A stretch of DNA of 64,000 nt from contig NC_013947.1 of NCBI RefSeq assembly GCF_000024545.1, positions 6,634,001 to 6,698,000 on the forward strand, in the 5' to 3' direction. This DNA comes from Stackebrandtia nassauensis DSM 44728. Lineage in GTDB: Bacteria > Actinomycetota > Actinomycetes > Mycobacteriales > Micromonosporaceae. Shown here piece after piece: positions 17,682 to 26,560 of this stretch (position 1 is its first letter; each line of letters opens with the position of its first letter). The position numbers and the translations under genes are program-made. The notes beneath the pieces were generated by a model. It was given only the letters and a program-made list of their open reading frames with translations. It searched no databases and was not told where the DNA came from.

Positions 17682-19187
17682 GTGACCGAGAATCCCAGCA
17701 CTACGGCGACCGAGGACGATATTCCCGAGCAACTGAAGGTGCGCCACGCCAAGCGCGCCGACATGCTCGCCGAAGGCGCCAAGCCCTACCCGCTGGGAGT
17801 CAAGCGCACCACCACGTTGAAGCGGCTGCGCGAGGAATACGGCCACCTGGAGGCCGAGGCCAGTACCGGCGTCATCGCCTCGGTCACCGGGCGGGTCATC
17901 TTCGTGCGCACCGGCGGGAAACTGTGCTTCGCCACCATCCGCGAGGGCGACGGCACGCAACTCCAGCTGATGCTGTCGCTGGCGAAGGTGGGCGAGGAGT
18001 CGCTGGGCGAGTGGAAGCGGCTCATCGACATCGGCGACGTGGTCGCCGTCACCGGTGAGGTCATCACCTCCAAGCGCGGCGAACTGTCGGTGATGGCCGA
18101 CGAGTGGGAGATGGCCGCCAAGGCGCTGCGCCCGCTGCCGGTCGCGCACAAGCCCATGAGCGAGGAGACCCGGGTCCGGCAGCGCTACGTGGACCTGATC
18201 ATGCGTCCCGAGGCGCGCGACACCGCCCGCAACCGGGCCGCCGTGGTCCACACGCTGCGCGACATCATGCACCAGCGCGACTTCATGGAGGTCGAGACGC
18301 CGGTGCTGCAGGCCATCGCCAGCGGCGCCAACGCCCGGCCGTTCACGACCCACTTCAACGCCATCAACATGGACGTGTACCTGCGCATCGCGCTGGAGCT
18401 GTACCTCAAGCGCTGTGTTGTCGGCGGCATCGACCGGGTCTTCGAGATCAGCCGCAATTTCCGCAATGAGGGCGCCGACTCCACCCATTCCCCGGAATTC
18501 TCCATGATGGAGGCATACGAGGCATACGGTGATTACCGCTCGATTGGCCGACTCACTCGGGATCTCGTCGTCGGTTGCGCGGAATCGGTTTTCGGTTCCA
18601 CGACGGTCACTCACGCCGACGGCACCGAGCTGGAATTCGGCGGAGAGTGGCGCGAGGTAACGCTATTCGGTGCGTTGTCGGAAGCACTGGGTGAACCGGT
18701 TTCCATCGAAACCCCATATGACCGACTGGTGGCTTTCGCTGAAAAAACCGACCTGGAGGTGAACCCGGTTTGGGGACCGGGCAAACTCGCCGAGGAACTG
18801 TTCGAGCACCTGGTGACGGATACTCTGGTCAATCCGACTTTCGTCCTCGACTATCCAGAGGAGACCTCGCCGCTGACCGCGGCGCATCGCGACACTCCCG
18901 GCCTTACCGAGAAATGGGATCTGTACGTGCGCGGTGTGGAGTTGGCCACCGGATACTCCGAGTTGATCGACCCGGTCGTGCAGCGGGAACGCTTCGAGCA
19001 GCAGGCCCGGCTGGCCGCCAAGGGCGACGACGAGGCCATGAAGCTGGACGAGGACTTCCTGCGTGCGATGGAGTACGGCATGCCTCCCACCGGCGGGATG
19101 GGCATGGGGATCGACCGGCTGCTCATGGCTCTGACCGGCCTGGGTATTCGTGAAACAATCCTGTTCCCATTCGTGAAGCCCGAGTAA
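17682..19187 (+). CDS. lysS: Lysyl-tRNA synthetase, class II
   Basis: 501 aa. An N-terminal OB-fold anticodon-binding domain (about 55-175, GVIASVTGRVIFVRTGGKLC) precedes the class II core: motif 1 around RFMLRDIMHQRDFMEVETPV-like sequence near 200, motif 2 FRNEGADSTHSPEF near 263 and motif 3 GMGMGIDRLLMAL near 474. It charges tRNA(Lys). GTG 17682 is the start with a weak upstream ribosome site. Followed by lsr2 and clpC as in several actinomycete genomes. Confidence 0.96.
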   Translation: MTENPSTTATEDDIPEQLKVRHAKRADMLAEGAKPYPLGVKRTTTLKRLREEYGHLEAEASTGVIASVTGRVIFVRTGGKLCFATIREGDGTQLQLMLSLAKVGEESLGEWKRLIDIGDVVAVTGEVITSKRGELSVMADEWEMAAKALRPLPVAHKPMSEETRVRQRYVDLIMRPEARDTARNRAAVVHTLRDIMHQRDFMEVETPVLQAIASGANARPFTTHFNAINMDVYLRIALELYLKRCVVGGIDRVFEISRNFRNEGADSTHSPEFSMMEAYEAYGDYRSIGRLTRDLVVGCAESVFGSTTVTHADGTELEFGGEWREVTLFGALSEALGEPVSIETPYDRLVAFAEKTDLEVNPVWGPGKLAEELFEHLVTDTLVNPTFVLDYPEETSPLTAAHRDTPGLTEKWDLYVRGVELATGYSELIDPVVQRERFEQQARLAAKGDDEAMKLDEDFLRAMEYGMPPTGGMGMGIDRLLMALTGLGIRETILFPFVKPE

Positions 19188-19226
19188 ACCGGCAAAAACC
19201 ACAGTCGCTCCATTAACAGCGTAAAT

Positions 19227-19276
19227 ATGCACGTCGCGATCACCGTTTTTTTAGAAACACGGACCGCGGCGTGCAT
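19227..19276. repeat. AT-rich inverted repeat between lysS and lsr2
   Basis: Arms ATGCACGTCGCG (19227-19238) and CGCGGCGTGCAT (19265-19276) pair with one mismatch around a loop containing CCGT, seven Ts and ACGG. It can end lysS transcription (hairpin with internal T-run) or form an lsr2 leader structure. The surrounding 150 bp are unusually AT-rich for this window. Confidence 0.5.
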
Positions 19277-19339
19277 TTCTTATCCGGTATGGGTTAAAGT
19301 GGGCGCCGAATAGCACCAATATTTAAACCGGAGGTCACG

Positions 19340-19705
19340 GTGGCACAACGCGTCCAGGTAATACTCGTCGATGATCTTGACGGCGGGCAAGCAGATGAGA
19401 CGGTGAAGTTCGGTCTGGATGGATTCGCCTATGAGATCGACCTGTCCCATGAACACGCCGGAACGCTGCGCGAGGCTCTCACCGATTACGTGACCGTGGC
19501 TCGCAAAATCGGCCGCTATGCCACGAGCACCAAGTCGACGTCGACCAGTGCCGCGCCACGCATGCGGGCACCGATCGACCGCGAACAAAACAAGGCGATT
19601 CGTGAATGGGCCGCGAAACAGGGCAAGAAAGTCTCTGATCGCGGGCGAATTCCACAACACATCATTGAGGAATACCACGCCGGCGCGGGAGCCAGTTCTT
19701 CCTAA
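19340..19705 (+). CDS. lsr2: Lsr2 nucleoid-associated protein
   Basis: 121 aa. N-terminal dimerisation domain (QRVQVILVDDLDGGQADETV, then VKFGLDGFAYEIDLS) and a C-terminal DNA-binding domain with the AT-hook-like RGR motif (KVSDRGRIPQHIIEEYHAG). Lsr2 is the actinobacterial xenogeneic silencer, bridging AT-rich DNA like H-NS. CCGGAGG precedes the GTG start. The AT-rich leader could allow autoregulation. Confidence 0.96.
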   Translation: MAQRVQVILVDDLDGGQADETVKFGLDGFAYEIDLSHEHAGTLREALTDYVTVARKIGRYATSTKSTSTSAAPRMRAPIDREQNKAIREWAAKQGKKVSDRGRIPQHIIEEYHAGAGASSS

Positions 19706-19739
19706 GGCACAAAGACAAGCGCCGGTGCACCACGGTTAG

Positions 19740-19775
19740 CGGCCCGTCCAGAGGGACCCCCCTCTCGGCGGGCCG
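19740..19775 (+). terminator. Hairpin after lsr2, probable terminator
   Basis: CGGCCCG (19740-19746) pairs with CGGGCCG (19769-19775) and an inner AGAGGG/CCCTCT extends the stem. No strong T-run follows, as is common in actinomycetes. The rest of the 291-bp lsr2-clpC gap holds the clpC promoter region, with no gene recognised. Confidence 0.6.
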
Positions 19776-19996
19776 TTCGGCATTTCGTGCCCGTCGTGTT
19801 CGCTCTGCGCGTACATACTTGACGCGGGGAATGCGTGTGGCCGGGCAACCGTTGCCGACGGACATCAACGATAAGGTGGAGTCACTATTGACAGAACAGA
19901 CCTGTCGGCGAAGCCCAAGGTATGCCGTAGACCGAACGGTCGCGATCATGCGGCAGGAAGAGCCCGTAGCGGGGCAAAGGCAAGGAGCGCGAGCAC

Positions 19997-22561
19997 ATGT
20001 TTGAACGGTTTACCGACCGAGCAAGGCGAGTTGTGGTCCTGGCTCAAGAAGAAGCCCGGATGCTCAACCACAACTACATAGGCACTGAGCACATCCTGCT
20101 CGGCCTGATCCACGAGGGGGAAGGCGTCGCGGCCAAGGCCTTGGAAAGCCTGGGAATCTCTCTTGAGGGCGTGCGGCAGCAGGTTGAGGAGATCATCGGT
20201 CAGGGCCAGCAGGCCCCCAGCGGGCACATCCCCTTCACGCCTCGGGCGAAGAAGGTCCTGGAACTGAGCCTGCGCGAGGCGCTGCAACTTGGCCACAACT
20301 ACATCGGCACCGAGCACATCCTGCTGGGCCTGATCCGCGAGGGTGAGGGCGTGGCGGCGCAGGTGCTCATCAAGCTGGGTGCCGACTTGAACCGCGTGCG
20401 TCAGCAGGTGCTGCAGTTGCTGTCGGGTTATCAGGGCAAGGAGCCGGCGGGAGCCACCGCCGGGGGGTCGGCCAGCGGCGAGCAGTCGCAGTCGTCCTCG
20501 CCCGTGCTTGACCAGTTTGGACGCAACCTGACGCAGGCCGCCCGGGACGGCAAGCTCGACCCGGTCATCGGCCGCGAGAAGGAAATCGAACGGGTCATGC
20601 AGGTGCTGTCGCGCCGCAGCAAGAACAACCCGGTGCTGATCGGCGAGCCCGGCGTCGGCAAGACCGCCGCCGTGGAGGGACTGGCGCAGGCCATCGTCAA
20701 GGGCTCGGTCCCCGAGACCCTCAAGGACAAGCACCTGTACACGCTGGACCTCGGCGCGCTGGTCGCCGGTTCCCGGTACCGCGGTGACTTCGAAGAGCGG
20801 CTGAAGAAGGTGCTCAAGGAGATCCGCACCCGCGGCGACATCATCCTGTTCATCGACGAGATTCACACCCTCGTGGGTGCCGGTGCCGCCGAGGGCGCCA
20901 TCGACGCGGCGAGCATCCTCAAGCCGATGCTGGCCCGCGGTGAGCTCCAGACCATCGGCGCCACCACGCTGGACGAGTACCGCAAGCACCTGGAGAAGGA
21001 CGCGGCGCTGGAGCGCCGGTTCCAGCCGATCCAGGTCGCCGAGCCCTCGCTGTCGCACACCATTGAGATCCTCAAGGGCCTGCGCGACCGCTACGAGGCT
21101 CACCACCGGGTCTCGATCACCGACGGCGCCCTGGTCGCGGCGGCCACCCTGGCCGACCGCTACATCTCCGACCGGTTCCTGCCGGACAAGGCGATCGACC
21201 TCATCGACGAGGCCGGGGCCCGGATGCGGATCCGTCGCATGACGGCGCCGCCGGACCTGCGCGAGTTCGACGAGCGCATCGCCCAGGCCCGCAAGGACAA
21301 GGAGTCGGCGATCGACGCGCAGGACTTCGAGCGGGCCGCGCAGCTGCGCGACAACGAGAAGCAGCTGCAGGACCAGCGCGAGAAGCGCGAGAAGGAGTGG
21401 AAGGCCGGCGACCTCGACACCGTCACGGAGGTCGACGACGAGATGATCGCCGAGGTATTGGCGAACTGGACCGGTATCCCCGTCTACAAGCTGACCGAGG
21501 AGGAGACCTCCCGGCTGCTCAAGATGGAGGAGGAGCTGCACAAGCGCATCATCGGCCAGCACGACGCCGTCAAGGCGGTCTCGCAGGCGATCCGCCGGAC
21601 CCGCGCGGGTCTGAAGGACCCGAAGCGTCCGTCCGGTTCGTTCATCTTCGCCGGTCCGTCCGGTGTCGGTAAGTCGGAGCTGTCCAAGGCGCTGGCGGAG
21701 TTCCTGTTCGGTTCCGAGGACGCGCTCATCCAGCTGGACATGAGCGAGTTCCACGACCGGTACACGGTCTCGCGGCTCGTGGGTGCTCCTCCCGGATACG
21801 TCGGCTACGACGAGGGCGGCCAGCTGACCGAGAAGGTGCGGCGCAAGCCGTTCTCGGTGGTGCTGTTCGACGAGATCGAGAAGGCGCACTCCGAGGTGTT
21901 CAACACGCTGTTGCAGATCCTCGAGGACGGCCGCCTGACCGACGGTCAGGGCCGGATCGTGGACTTCAAGAACACCGTGCTGATCCTGACGACGAACCTG
22001 GGCACCAAGGACGTCGCCAAGGCCGTCTCGCTCGGCTTCCAGGCCGAGACCGGTGGCGAGGACGACTACGAGCGGATGAAGCTGAAGGTCAACGACGAGT
22101 TGAAGCAGCACTTCCGCCCCGAGTTCCTCAACCGGATCGACGACACGATCGTGTTCCCGAAGCTGTCGGAGAACGAGATCATCAAGATCGTCGACCTGAT
22201 GGTCGCCCGGATCGAGGAGCAGCTAAAGAACCGGGACATGTCCATGGAGATCACCCAGGCGGCCAAGGAGTTCCTGGGCCACAAGGGCTACGACCCGGTC
22301 CTGGGCGCCCGGCCGCTGCGCCGCACGATCCAGCGCGAGATCGAGGACACGCTGTCGGAGAAGATCCTCTTCGACGAGCTGGTCCCCGGCCAGATCGTGG
22401 TGGTCGACTGCGAGGGCGACCCGGCCGACTTCGAGAACGCGCACCTGACGTTCCGGGGTTCGGACAAGCCCGCCGTCGAGGTCCCCGACGCCCCACCGGT
22501 CGAACTGACCGCGGGCAACGGCGACAGCGGCGACGCGAATCCGAAGAAGTCCGTGGAATAG
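19997..22561 (+). CDS. clpC: ClpC AAA+ protease ATPase
   Basis: 854 aa, full length. Two Clp_N repeats (about 5-145, each with [14 protein letters not shown]), first AAA+ domain with Walker A GEPGVGKT near residue 216 and a Walker B containing [10 protein letters not shown], a middle UVR/coiled-coil region ([18 protein letters not shown] near 435), a second AAA+ domain with GPSGVGKS near 553 and the ClpB_D2 end. It unfolds substrates for ClpP and is essential in mycobacteria. AAGGAG sits before the ATG. A perfect terminator follows at 22591-22627. Confidence 0.97.
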   Translation: MFERFTDRARRVVVLAQEEARMLNHNYIGTEHILLGLIHEGEGVAAKALESLGISLEGVRQQVEEIIGQGQQAPSGHIPFTPRAKKVLELSLREALQLGHNYIGTEHILLGLIREGEGVAAQVLIKLGADLNRVRQQVLQLLSGYQGKEPAGATAGGSASGEQSQSSSPVLDQFGRNLTQAARDGKLDPVIGREKEIERVMQVLSRRSKNNPVLIGEPGVGKTAAVEGLAQAIVKGSVPETLKDKHLYTLDLGALVAGSRYRGDFEERLKKVLKEIRTRGDIILFIDEIHTLVGAGAAEGAIDAASILKPMLARGELQTIGATTLDEYRKHLEKDAALERRFQPIQVAEPSLSHTIEILKGLRDRYEAHHRVSITDGALVAAATLADRYISDRFLPDKAIDLIDEAGARMRIRRMTAPPDLREFDERIAQARKDKESAIDAQDFERAAQLRDNEKQLQDQREKREKEWKAGDLDTVTEVDDEMIAEVLANWTGIPVYKLTEEETSRLLKMEEELHKRIIGQHDAVKAVSQAIRRTRAGLKDPKRPSGSFIFAGPSGVGKSELSKALAEFLFGSEDALIQLDMSEFHDRYTVSRLVGAPPGYVGYDEGGQLTEKVRRKPFSVVLFDEIEKAHSEVFNTLLQILEDGRLTDGQGRIVDFKNTVLILTTNLGTKDVAKAVSLGFQAETGGEDDYERMKLKVNDELKQHFRPEFLNRIDDTIVFPKLSENEIIKIVDLMVARIEEQLKNRDMSMEITQAAKEFLGHKGYDPVLGARPLRRTIQREIEDTLSEKILFDELVPGQIVVVDCEGDPADFENAHLTFRGSDKPAVEVPDAPPVELTAGNGDSGDANPKKSVE

Positions 22562-22590
22562 CCGCACAGCGACTGGACGAACGACAAGAC

Positions 22591-22627
22591 GACGGTGGCC
22601 CGGCTCGATGAGAGCCGGGCCACCGTC
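22591..22627 (+). terminator. clpC terminator
   Basis: Perfect 16-bp stem: left arm GACGGTGGCCCGGCTC (22591-22606), loop GATGA, right arm 22612-22627. It lies 30 bp past the clpC stop codon. No T-run, as usual for high-GC terminators. Confidence 0.88.
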
Positions 22628-22702
22628 ATGTCCAAGCGCGGTGCCCGGGCCACCGACCTCCTCCCCTAACTTTGACGGTAGAGGGCACGGGCTGAAGGCA
22701 GC

Positions 22703-22768
22703 CTTAGCTGGGCTGAGGTGCGCTTAAGCTGTCGGCAGGCAGGCTTAGCTGGGCTGAGGTGGGCTTAA
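22703..22768. repeat. Tandem 25-bp direct repeat
   Basis: CTTAGCTGGGCTGAGGTGCG followed by CTTAA at 22703-22727 recurs at 22744-22768 with one mismatch (C to G), starts 41 bp apart. Both copies begin and end in CTTA. The second contains the stop codon of the FkbM gene. Role unknown: possible 3' processing or binding site, or a local duplication. Confidence 0.7.
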
Positions 22769-23739
22769 ACGGCCGGGGCGGACTCGGCGCGGGCCATGAC
22801 GCAGTCGAACTCGAGGACGCGTTTGGTGGTCTGCTCGCGGCTGACCGGGTACATGCCGGTGATCTCGAACCCCGCCTCGGTGTAGACGCCCAGCGCCTCC
22901 ATCATGCCGGGCATGCCCTCGTAGATGTGCATCAAGGCCACCTCCGACTGCATGCCGACCAGCTGTTTCACCCGGTCGCCGGTTCCGGCGAAGGCCTCCA
23001 GGTCGAGGCCCTGAGTGTCGAGCTTCAGGTACGGGCGCGGGTCGTCGAGACCGGCCATCGCCTCGTCCATGATCGCGTCGAGACGGTGCACCGGCACGTC
23101 GACCTTGTCGATGTTGTTGAAGCGCTTGTAGCGGGTGCTGCCGAAGTCGGTGGGCCCCAGGATCGAGCTCATCGAGCCCTTGACGACGTTCATGGTGACG
23201 CTGCCCGCCTCGCGGCCCAGCGCGCACTGGTGCACCTGCCAGTCCGGGTCGCCCTCGGCGGCGGCGCGCAGCTTCTCGGCGATGTGGGGCACCGGCTCGA
23301 AGGACACGATCCGGCCCGTGTAACCGAACTTGCGCAGGTTCTTGGCGTACTGGCCGACGTTGGCGCCGACATCGAAGACGCAGTTGACCCGGTAGTGCCG
23401 CAGCAGTTCGGCGACGTGCCGGTTGCACAGGTAGTTGTGGGCGGGTTTCTGGAACCCGTGTTCGTCTCCGACGACCGCGTTGTCATCGAGCACCAGCTTC
23501 GCGTTGGGGCCCAACAGAACCGACTTCTGACCCGAGGCGACCTTGTCACCGTTCGCCAGTGCGACCGCCTTGGCCACCACGGGATCCTGCTTTCCCCGGG
23601 TCACCAGCCAGGAGCGCGAGGACACGTCAACGACCTGGTAATCCTTTCGGCGCGTTACCAATCCGGTGCCGGGTCCCAGGTCGTAGACCTTGAAGCCTAT
23701 TGTGGATAGTGCGTTGAACATGCGTCGAAAAACTGACAT
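22765..23739 (-). CDS. FkbM-family methyltransferase
   Basis: 324 aa. The Rossmann SAM site VNCVFDVGANVGQYAKNLR lies near residue 119, followed by SFEPVPHIAEKL and LDAIMDEAM, KLDTQGLDLEAF, the FkbM-family signature (KxDTQGxDLxxxxG). These enzymes O-methylate sugars or polyketides. An extra N-terminal stretch of about 100 residues precedes the domain. No Shine-Dalgarno is obvious before ATG 23739. No biosynthetic cluster surrounds it, so the substrate may be a cell-surface glycan. Confidence 0.88.
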   Translation of the reverse strand: MSVFRRMFNALSTIGFKVYDLGPGTGLVTRRKDYQVVDVSSRSWLVTRGKQDPVVAKAVALANGDKVASGQKSVLLGPNAKLVLDDNAVVGDEHGFQKPAHNYLCNRHVAELLRHYRVNCVFDVGANVGQYAKNLRKFGYTGRIVSFEPVPHIAEKLRAAAEGDPDWQVHQCALGREAGSVTMNVVKGSMSSILGPTDFGSTRYKRFNNIDKVDVPVHRLDAIMDEAMAGLDDPRPYLKLDTQGLDLEAFAGTGDRVKQLVGMQSEVALMHIYEGMPGMMEALGVYTEAGFEITGMYPVSREQTTKRVLEFDCVMARAESAPAV

Positions 23740-24178
23740 CGACTCACGCTAACAAACATTGGTTACGGATTGCGATCTGCGTCACTAACGCGAGTGGTCG
23801 ACGTATAAGCGACGAACCGAGGCGGTCAGCGCGCGATGCCCCGGTTCGTCGCAGGGGAGCCGGTTTCCGTGCGGCGGGCGCGGAAACCGTGGTGGGTTCG
23901 GTCGATTGGCCTGCGGTCGGTGTGGCGTCTGCGGCGCGCCGCCCCACCGTCGTAATGAATTACCAACCGTCCCTCCGGCACCACGATGGAGTCAGGAGTT
24001 GTCCATCGGCCCCTGTTGAGTTGTCGTCCGTGACGCATCTTCGAAGGTAGCAAGCAAACGATCACTCCACGCGATATTCAAGAACTTGAAAGTATTGTGG
24101 TTATTGGGGTTTCGGTTGTCACCTGCTGGTCGCCTTCTATCATGGGTCGGTACTTCCCACTCAAGAATTCGGGTGACA
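23740..24178. other. Divergent intergenic region with two strong hairpins
   Basis: 439 bp between the FkbM gene (minus) and psd (plus), no convincing gene. Two perfect stem-loops lie in tandem: GCGACGAACCG (23809-23819) with CGGTTCGTCGC (23842-23852), and CGGTTTCCG (23861-23869) with CGGAAACCG (23881-23889). The psd-proximal 200 bp is AT-rich and likely carries the promoters. Two short minus-strand open frames here lack ribosome sites and family resemblance. Confidence 0.6.
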
Positions 24179-25393
24179 ATGTCCAACTCCACCAGCCTCG
24201 GCCGCCGTGCCGCTCGGGTCCTCGCCGATGAGTTCATCCGCCACCCCGGGCCCAAGACCGGCCTGGTCATCGGCGCGCGACCGCACGACCCGGTGCTGGC
24301 CGCCGCCATCGACGCGCTGCTGCCCGATGACCGGCTGACGGTCGTGGCGACCGACGCCGAGCGCGGCGGGATGGAGGCGTACCTGGCCGAGCAGGGCTCG
24401 TGGGTGACCGAACGCGTCACCCTGGTGCCGTCGCTGTCGGAGGCCAAGGCCGCCGACGTGGTGATGCTGGCCGCACCCGTGACCGCCGAGCTCGACTCGC
24501 ACGCCGAGTACCTGCGCGAACTCACCGCGCCCGGCGGGGTGCTGTGCCTGAGCGCACCGCTGACCGCCGCGGCCGCCGAGGAGATCGCCGACCTGGTGGG
24601 CGAGCACGGCATCGGCTCCGACCTGGTGCTGCGCAACCGGCCGCCGGTGCGGATCCACCGGCTGCGGTTCTCCGAGGCCGACGCCGCGCTGGCCGAGCGC
24701 GCCGCCCCCGCGACCCGGTCCAGCAGCGTGCCGCTGACCTCGCGGATGCACATCGACTCCAACGGCCTGGCCGCCGGCGCCATCCTGCTGGGCGTGGCCG
24801 GGCTGACCAAGAAGATCCGCCCGAACTCGAAGCTGTGGCTGCTGCCCGCCGTGGCCGCCGCCCCGGCCGCCGCGTTCTTCCGCGACCCGCAGCGCAACAT
24901 CGACCCCGACCCCAAGACGGTGGTGGCCTCCGGCGACGGCAAGGTGCTGTCGGTGGAGCGGGTCGTCGACGAGCGTTTCGGCGCCGTCAGCGGCGCGGCG
25001 GGCACCGAGTGGCTGCGGATCGCCGTCTTCCTGTCCATTCTCGACGTTCACGTGAACCGGGCCCCGGTCGCGGGCCGGGTGGTCGACATCTTCCGCGAGG
25101 CGGGTTCCAACGCCCCGGCCATGAAACCGGCCGCCGAGCACAACGTCGCCTGCTACACCGTGGTCGACACGCCCCGGGGACGCGTGGTCACGGCCCAGCG
25201 CACCGGCATGATCGCCCGCCGCATCGTCAACCGCACCCAGGTGGGAGCGGTGCTGGCCAAGGGCGAACGCTACGGTCTGATCCGCTTCGGGTCCCGCACC
25301 GACGTCTACCTGCCCGCCGACGCCGCCGACGCGCTGGTGTCCCCCAACGACAAGGTCATCGGGGGCGAGACCGCGATCGCCCGCTGGCGCTAG
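24179..25393 (+). CDS. psd: Phosphatidylserine decarboxylase with N-terminal Rossmann-like domain
   Basis: 404 aa. The C-terminal half (about 200-404) is Psd: HIDSNGLAAGAILLGVAGL, FFRDPQRNIDPDPKTVVASGDGKV, FLSILDVHVNRAPVAGRV near 280-295, and a C-terminal RFGSRTDVYLP whose Gly-Ser (near 371) is the autocatalytic cleavage site that makes the pyruvoyl group. The usual LGST is replaced by FGSR. Residues 1-190 form an extra domain that looks like a class I methyltransferase Rossmann fold (PGPKTGLVIGARPHDPVLAAAI, then RLTVVATDAERGGMEAYLAE) with a partly degenerate SAM loop. It makes phosphatidylethanolamine at the membrane. The usual partner pssA is not adjacent. ATG 24179 begins the recognisable domain. 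Confidence 0.9.
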   Translation: MSNSTSLGRRAARVLADEFIRHPGPKTGLVIGARPHDPVLAAAIDALLPDDRLTVVATDAERGGMEAYLAEQGSWVTERVTLVPSLSEAKAADVVMLAAPVTAELDSHAEYLRELTAPGGVLCLSAPLTAAAAEEIADLVGEHGIGSDLVLRNRPPVRIHRLRFSEADAALAERAAPATRSSSVPLTSRMHIDSNGLAAGAILLGVAGLTKKIRPNSKLWLLPAVAAAPAAAFFRDPQRNIDPDPKTVVASGDGKVLSVERVVDERFGAVSGAAGTEWLRIAVFLSILDVHVNRAPVAGRVVDIFREAGSNAPAMKPAAEHNVACYTVVDTPRGRVVTAQRTGMIARRIVNRTQVGAVLAKGERYGLIRFGSRTDVYLPADAADALVSPNDKVIGGETAIARWR

Positions 25394-26145
25394 TCGAACG
25401 CGAAGGTCTCGACCTTCCCGCCGACACAGCCGAGGGTGGCCAACGGCTGCCCCCGCCGGGCCTCGCCACTCATCGGGGCGACGCACTTGCCGGTACCGTC
25501 GAGGATCATCTGAAAGCCGTCCCCGGCGCGCTCCAGCGTGATGCTCTGCAGGTCGGAGCCGTTGCAGTCGGACGGCGCGGCCAGGAAACCGTCCCCGGTG
25601 CCGGGTGAGTCGATCGTCATGCACCCGGTCCCGGCGCCGGACTTGAACACGGTCACCTGGTAGGTGTGCGAGCCGGTCTTGTCCAGCTTGGTGGCCGGGG
25701 AGGCCGAGCCGCAGCTGTCGAGGATGAAGACCTCGCGCTGCTCGTTGCCGGGCTCGGGACCGACTCCGACGCAGTAGCCGCCCACGGCGGAACGGATCTG
25801 GTAGGTGCCGCTGCCGGGGTACTTCGAACCGCCGCCGCTGTCGTCGCCGCCTTCGTCCTCTTTGTCGTCGTCCTTGCCTTTATCCTTTTTGGGCTTTTCG
25901 CTCTTCTTGTCACTCTTGTCCACGCCACCCTCGCCGTCGGGGCGCAAAGTGGCGCTGCTGGACTGGTTGTCGGCCTTGGGTTCGGTGTTCGGACCGGCCT
26001 CGTCACCACTGCTCTTGGACACCATGATGGACACGGCGAGCACCATTCCCGCCACGACGATCACCACCCCGGCGACGACGGCCCGGGTCCACCCCTGTCC
26101 GGGGACCACGGACAGCCGGTGGGATCTGGCTCTGCTTTCGGGCAT
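25390..26145 (-). CDS. Membrane-anchored beta-trefoil-like extracellular protein
   Basis: 251 aa. A transmembrane helix (AVVAGVVIVVAGMVLAVSIMV) near residues 23-43 is followed by a long charged, disordered Asp/Lys/Glu/Ser spacer (about 45-105) and a C-terminal domain of about 135 residues with repeated Cys-bearing units (GYCVGVGPE, ILDSCGSAS, GCMTIDSPG, DCNGSDLQ, GKCVAPMSG, TLGCVGG). This three-fold pattern resembles a ricin-B/beta-trefoil lectin domain outside the membrane. ATG 26145 has GGAGG 11 bases upstream; ATG 26163 is the alternative. Its TAG and the psd TAG share CTAG. Ligand unknown. Confidence 0.6.
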   Translation of the reverse strand: MPESRARSHRLSVVPGQGWTRAVVAGVVIVVAGMVLAVSIMVSKSSGDEAGPNTEPKADNQSSSATLRPDGEGGVDKSDKKSEKPKKDKGKDDDKEDEGGDDSGGGSKYPGSGTYQIRSAVGGYCVGVGPEPGNEQREVFILDSCGSASPATKLDKTGSHTYQVTVFKSGAGTGCMTIDSPGTGDGFLAAPSDCNGSDLQSITLERAGDGFQMILDGTGKCVAPMSGEARRGQPLATLGCVGGKVETFAFD

Positions 26146-26415
26146 TGGGACATCAACCTCCATTCCACTGTTGGGACGGACGTGGAGGCTGCCCGGGTTG
26201 CTTAAGCGGGCAATGTATTCAAACGGAGCCGGGGAAGGGGAAGCCGGGAGGCCAACCCCTTGAACCTCCCGGCTTGGCGCGGTGGCACTCCCAGGAACCA
26301 CCGCGGGTGGATGAAGCTTGTTCCGTGTGGATGACAGCCTAGAGTGGCGGCGCAAATCCGGCCGGAACAACGGGATCGGGTCCTACGTCCTTTGTGCCTG
26401 TCGACCGGCGGCCGG

Positions 26416-26472
26416 TCAGCCGTCGCTGCCGGAGTCGAAGCTGACTCGCAGCCGGGTGGCGGGGTCGGGCAT
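26416..26472 (-). CDS. Possible 18-aa leader peptide or small ORF
   Basis: ATG 26472 preceded by GGAGG four bases upstream encodes MPDPATRLRVSFDSGSDG then stop. The stop overlaps a palindrome (GACCGGC-G-GCCGGTC, 26403-26417). A -10-like GATAAT and a weak -35 (TTGTGT) lie about 50-85 bases upstream. It may be an upstream ORF of the 25390-26145 gene or chance. Confidence 0.3.
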   Translation of the reverse strand: MPDPATRLRVSFDSGSDG

Positions 26473-26530
26473 GGAACCTCCAATGTGCACGCCCCGGCGG
26501 ACTACCGTGCGGTTCGCCGGGGATGCGCTC

Positions 26531-26560
26531 ATTATCCGCTGTCCCCGGCCTGTGACACAA
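26531..26560 (-). promoter_or_regulatory. Candidate sigma-70-type promoter
   Basis: On the minus strand TTGTGT (26555-26560) is separated by 18 bases from GATAAT (26531-26536), five of six matches to TATAAT in an otherwise GC-rich stretch. It would drive the 18-codon frame and possibly the gene ending at 25390. Confidence 0.35.

Noticed and set aside
16839-18614. A 591-codon minus-strand frame opposite the methyltransferase and lysS
   Set aside because: Spans two good plus-strand genes and has no domain or ribosome site.
19798-19814. ClgR-type operator GTTCGCTCTGCGCGTAC upstream of clpC
   Set aside because: CGC and GCG halves five bases apart fit, but two of the conserved central positions differ; not strong enough to list as a site.
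19819-20004. 61-codon plus-strand frame just before clpC
   Set aside because: Overlaps the clpC ribosome site, no domain, likely leader sequence only.
19946-22111. A 721-codon minus-strand open frame opposite clpC
   Set aside because: It is the antisense shadow of ClpC in high-GC DNA; no ribosome site and no recognisable domain, while the plus strand encodes full ClpC.
23826-24065. 79-codon minus-strand frame in the fkbM-psd gap
   Set aside because: Its translation is Arg-rich without hydrophobic or domain pattern, and one of the tandem hairpins lies within it.
24161-25624. A long minus-strand frame (487 codons) opposite psd
   Set aside because: Low-complexity Arg/Gly/His translation without family features; the plus strand is a clear enzyme.
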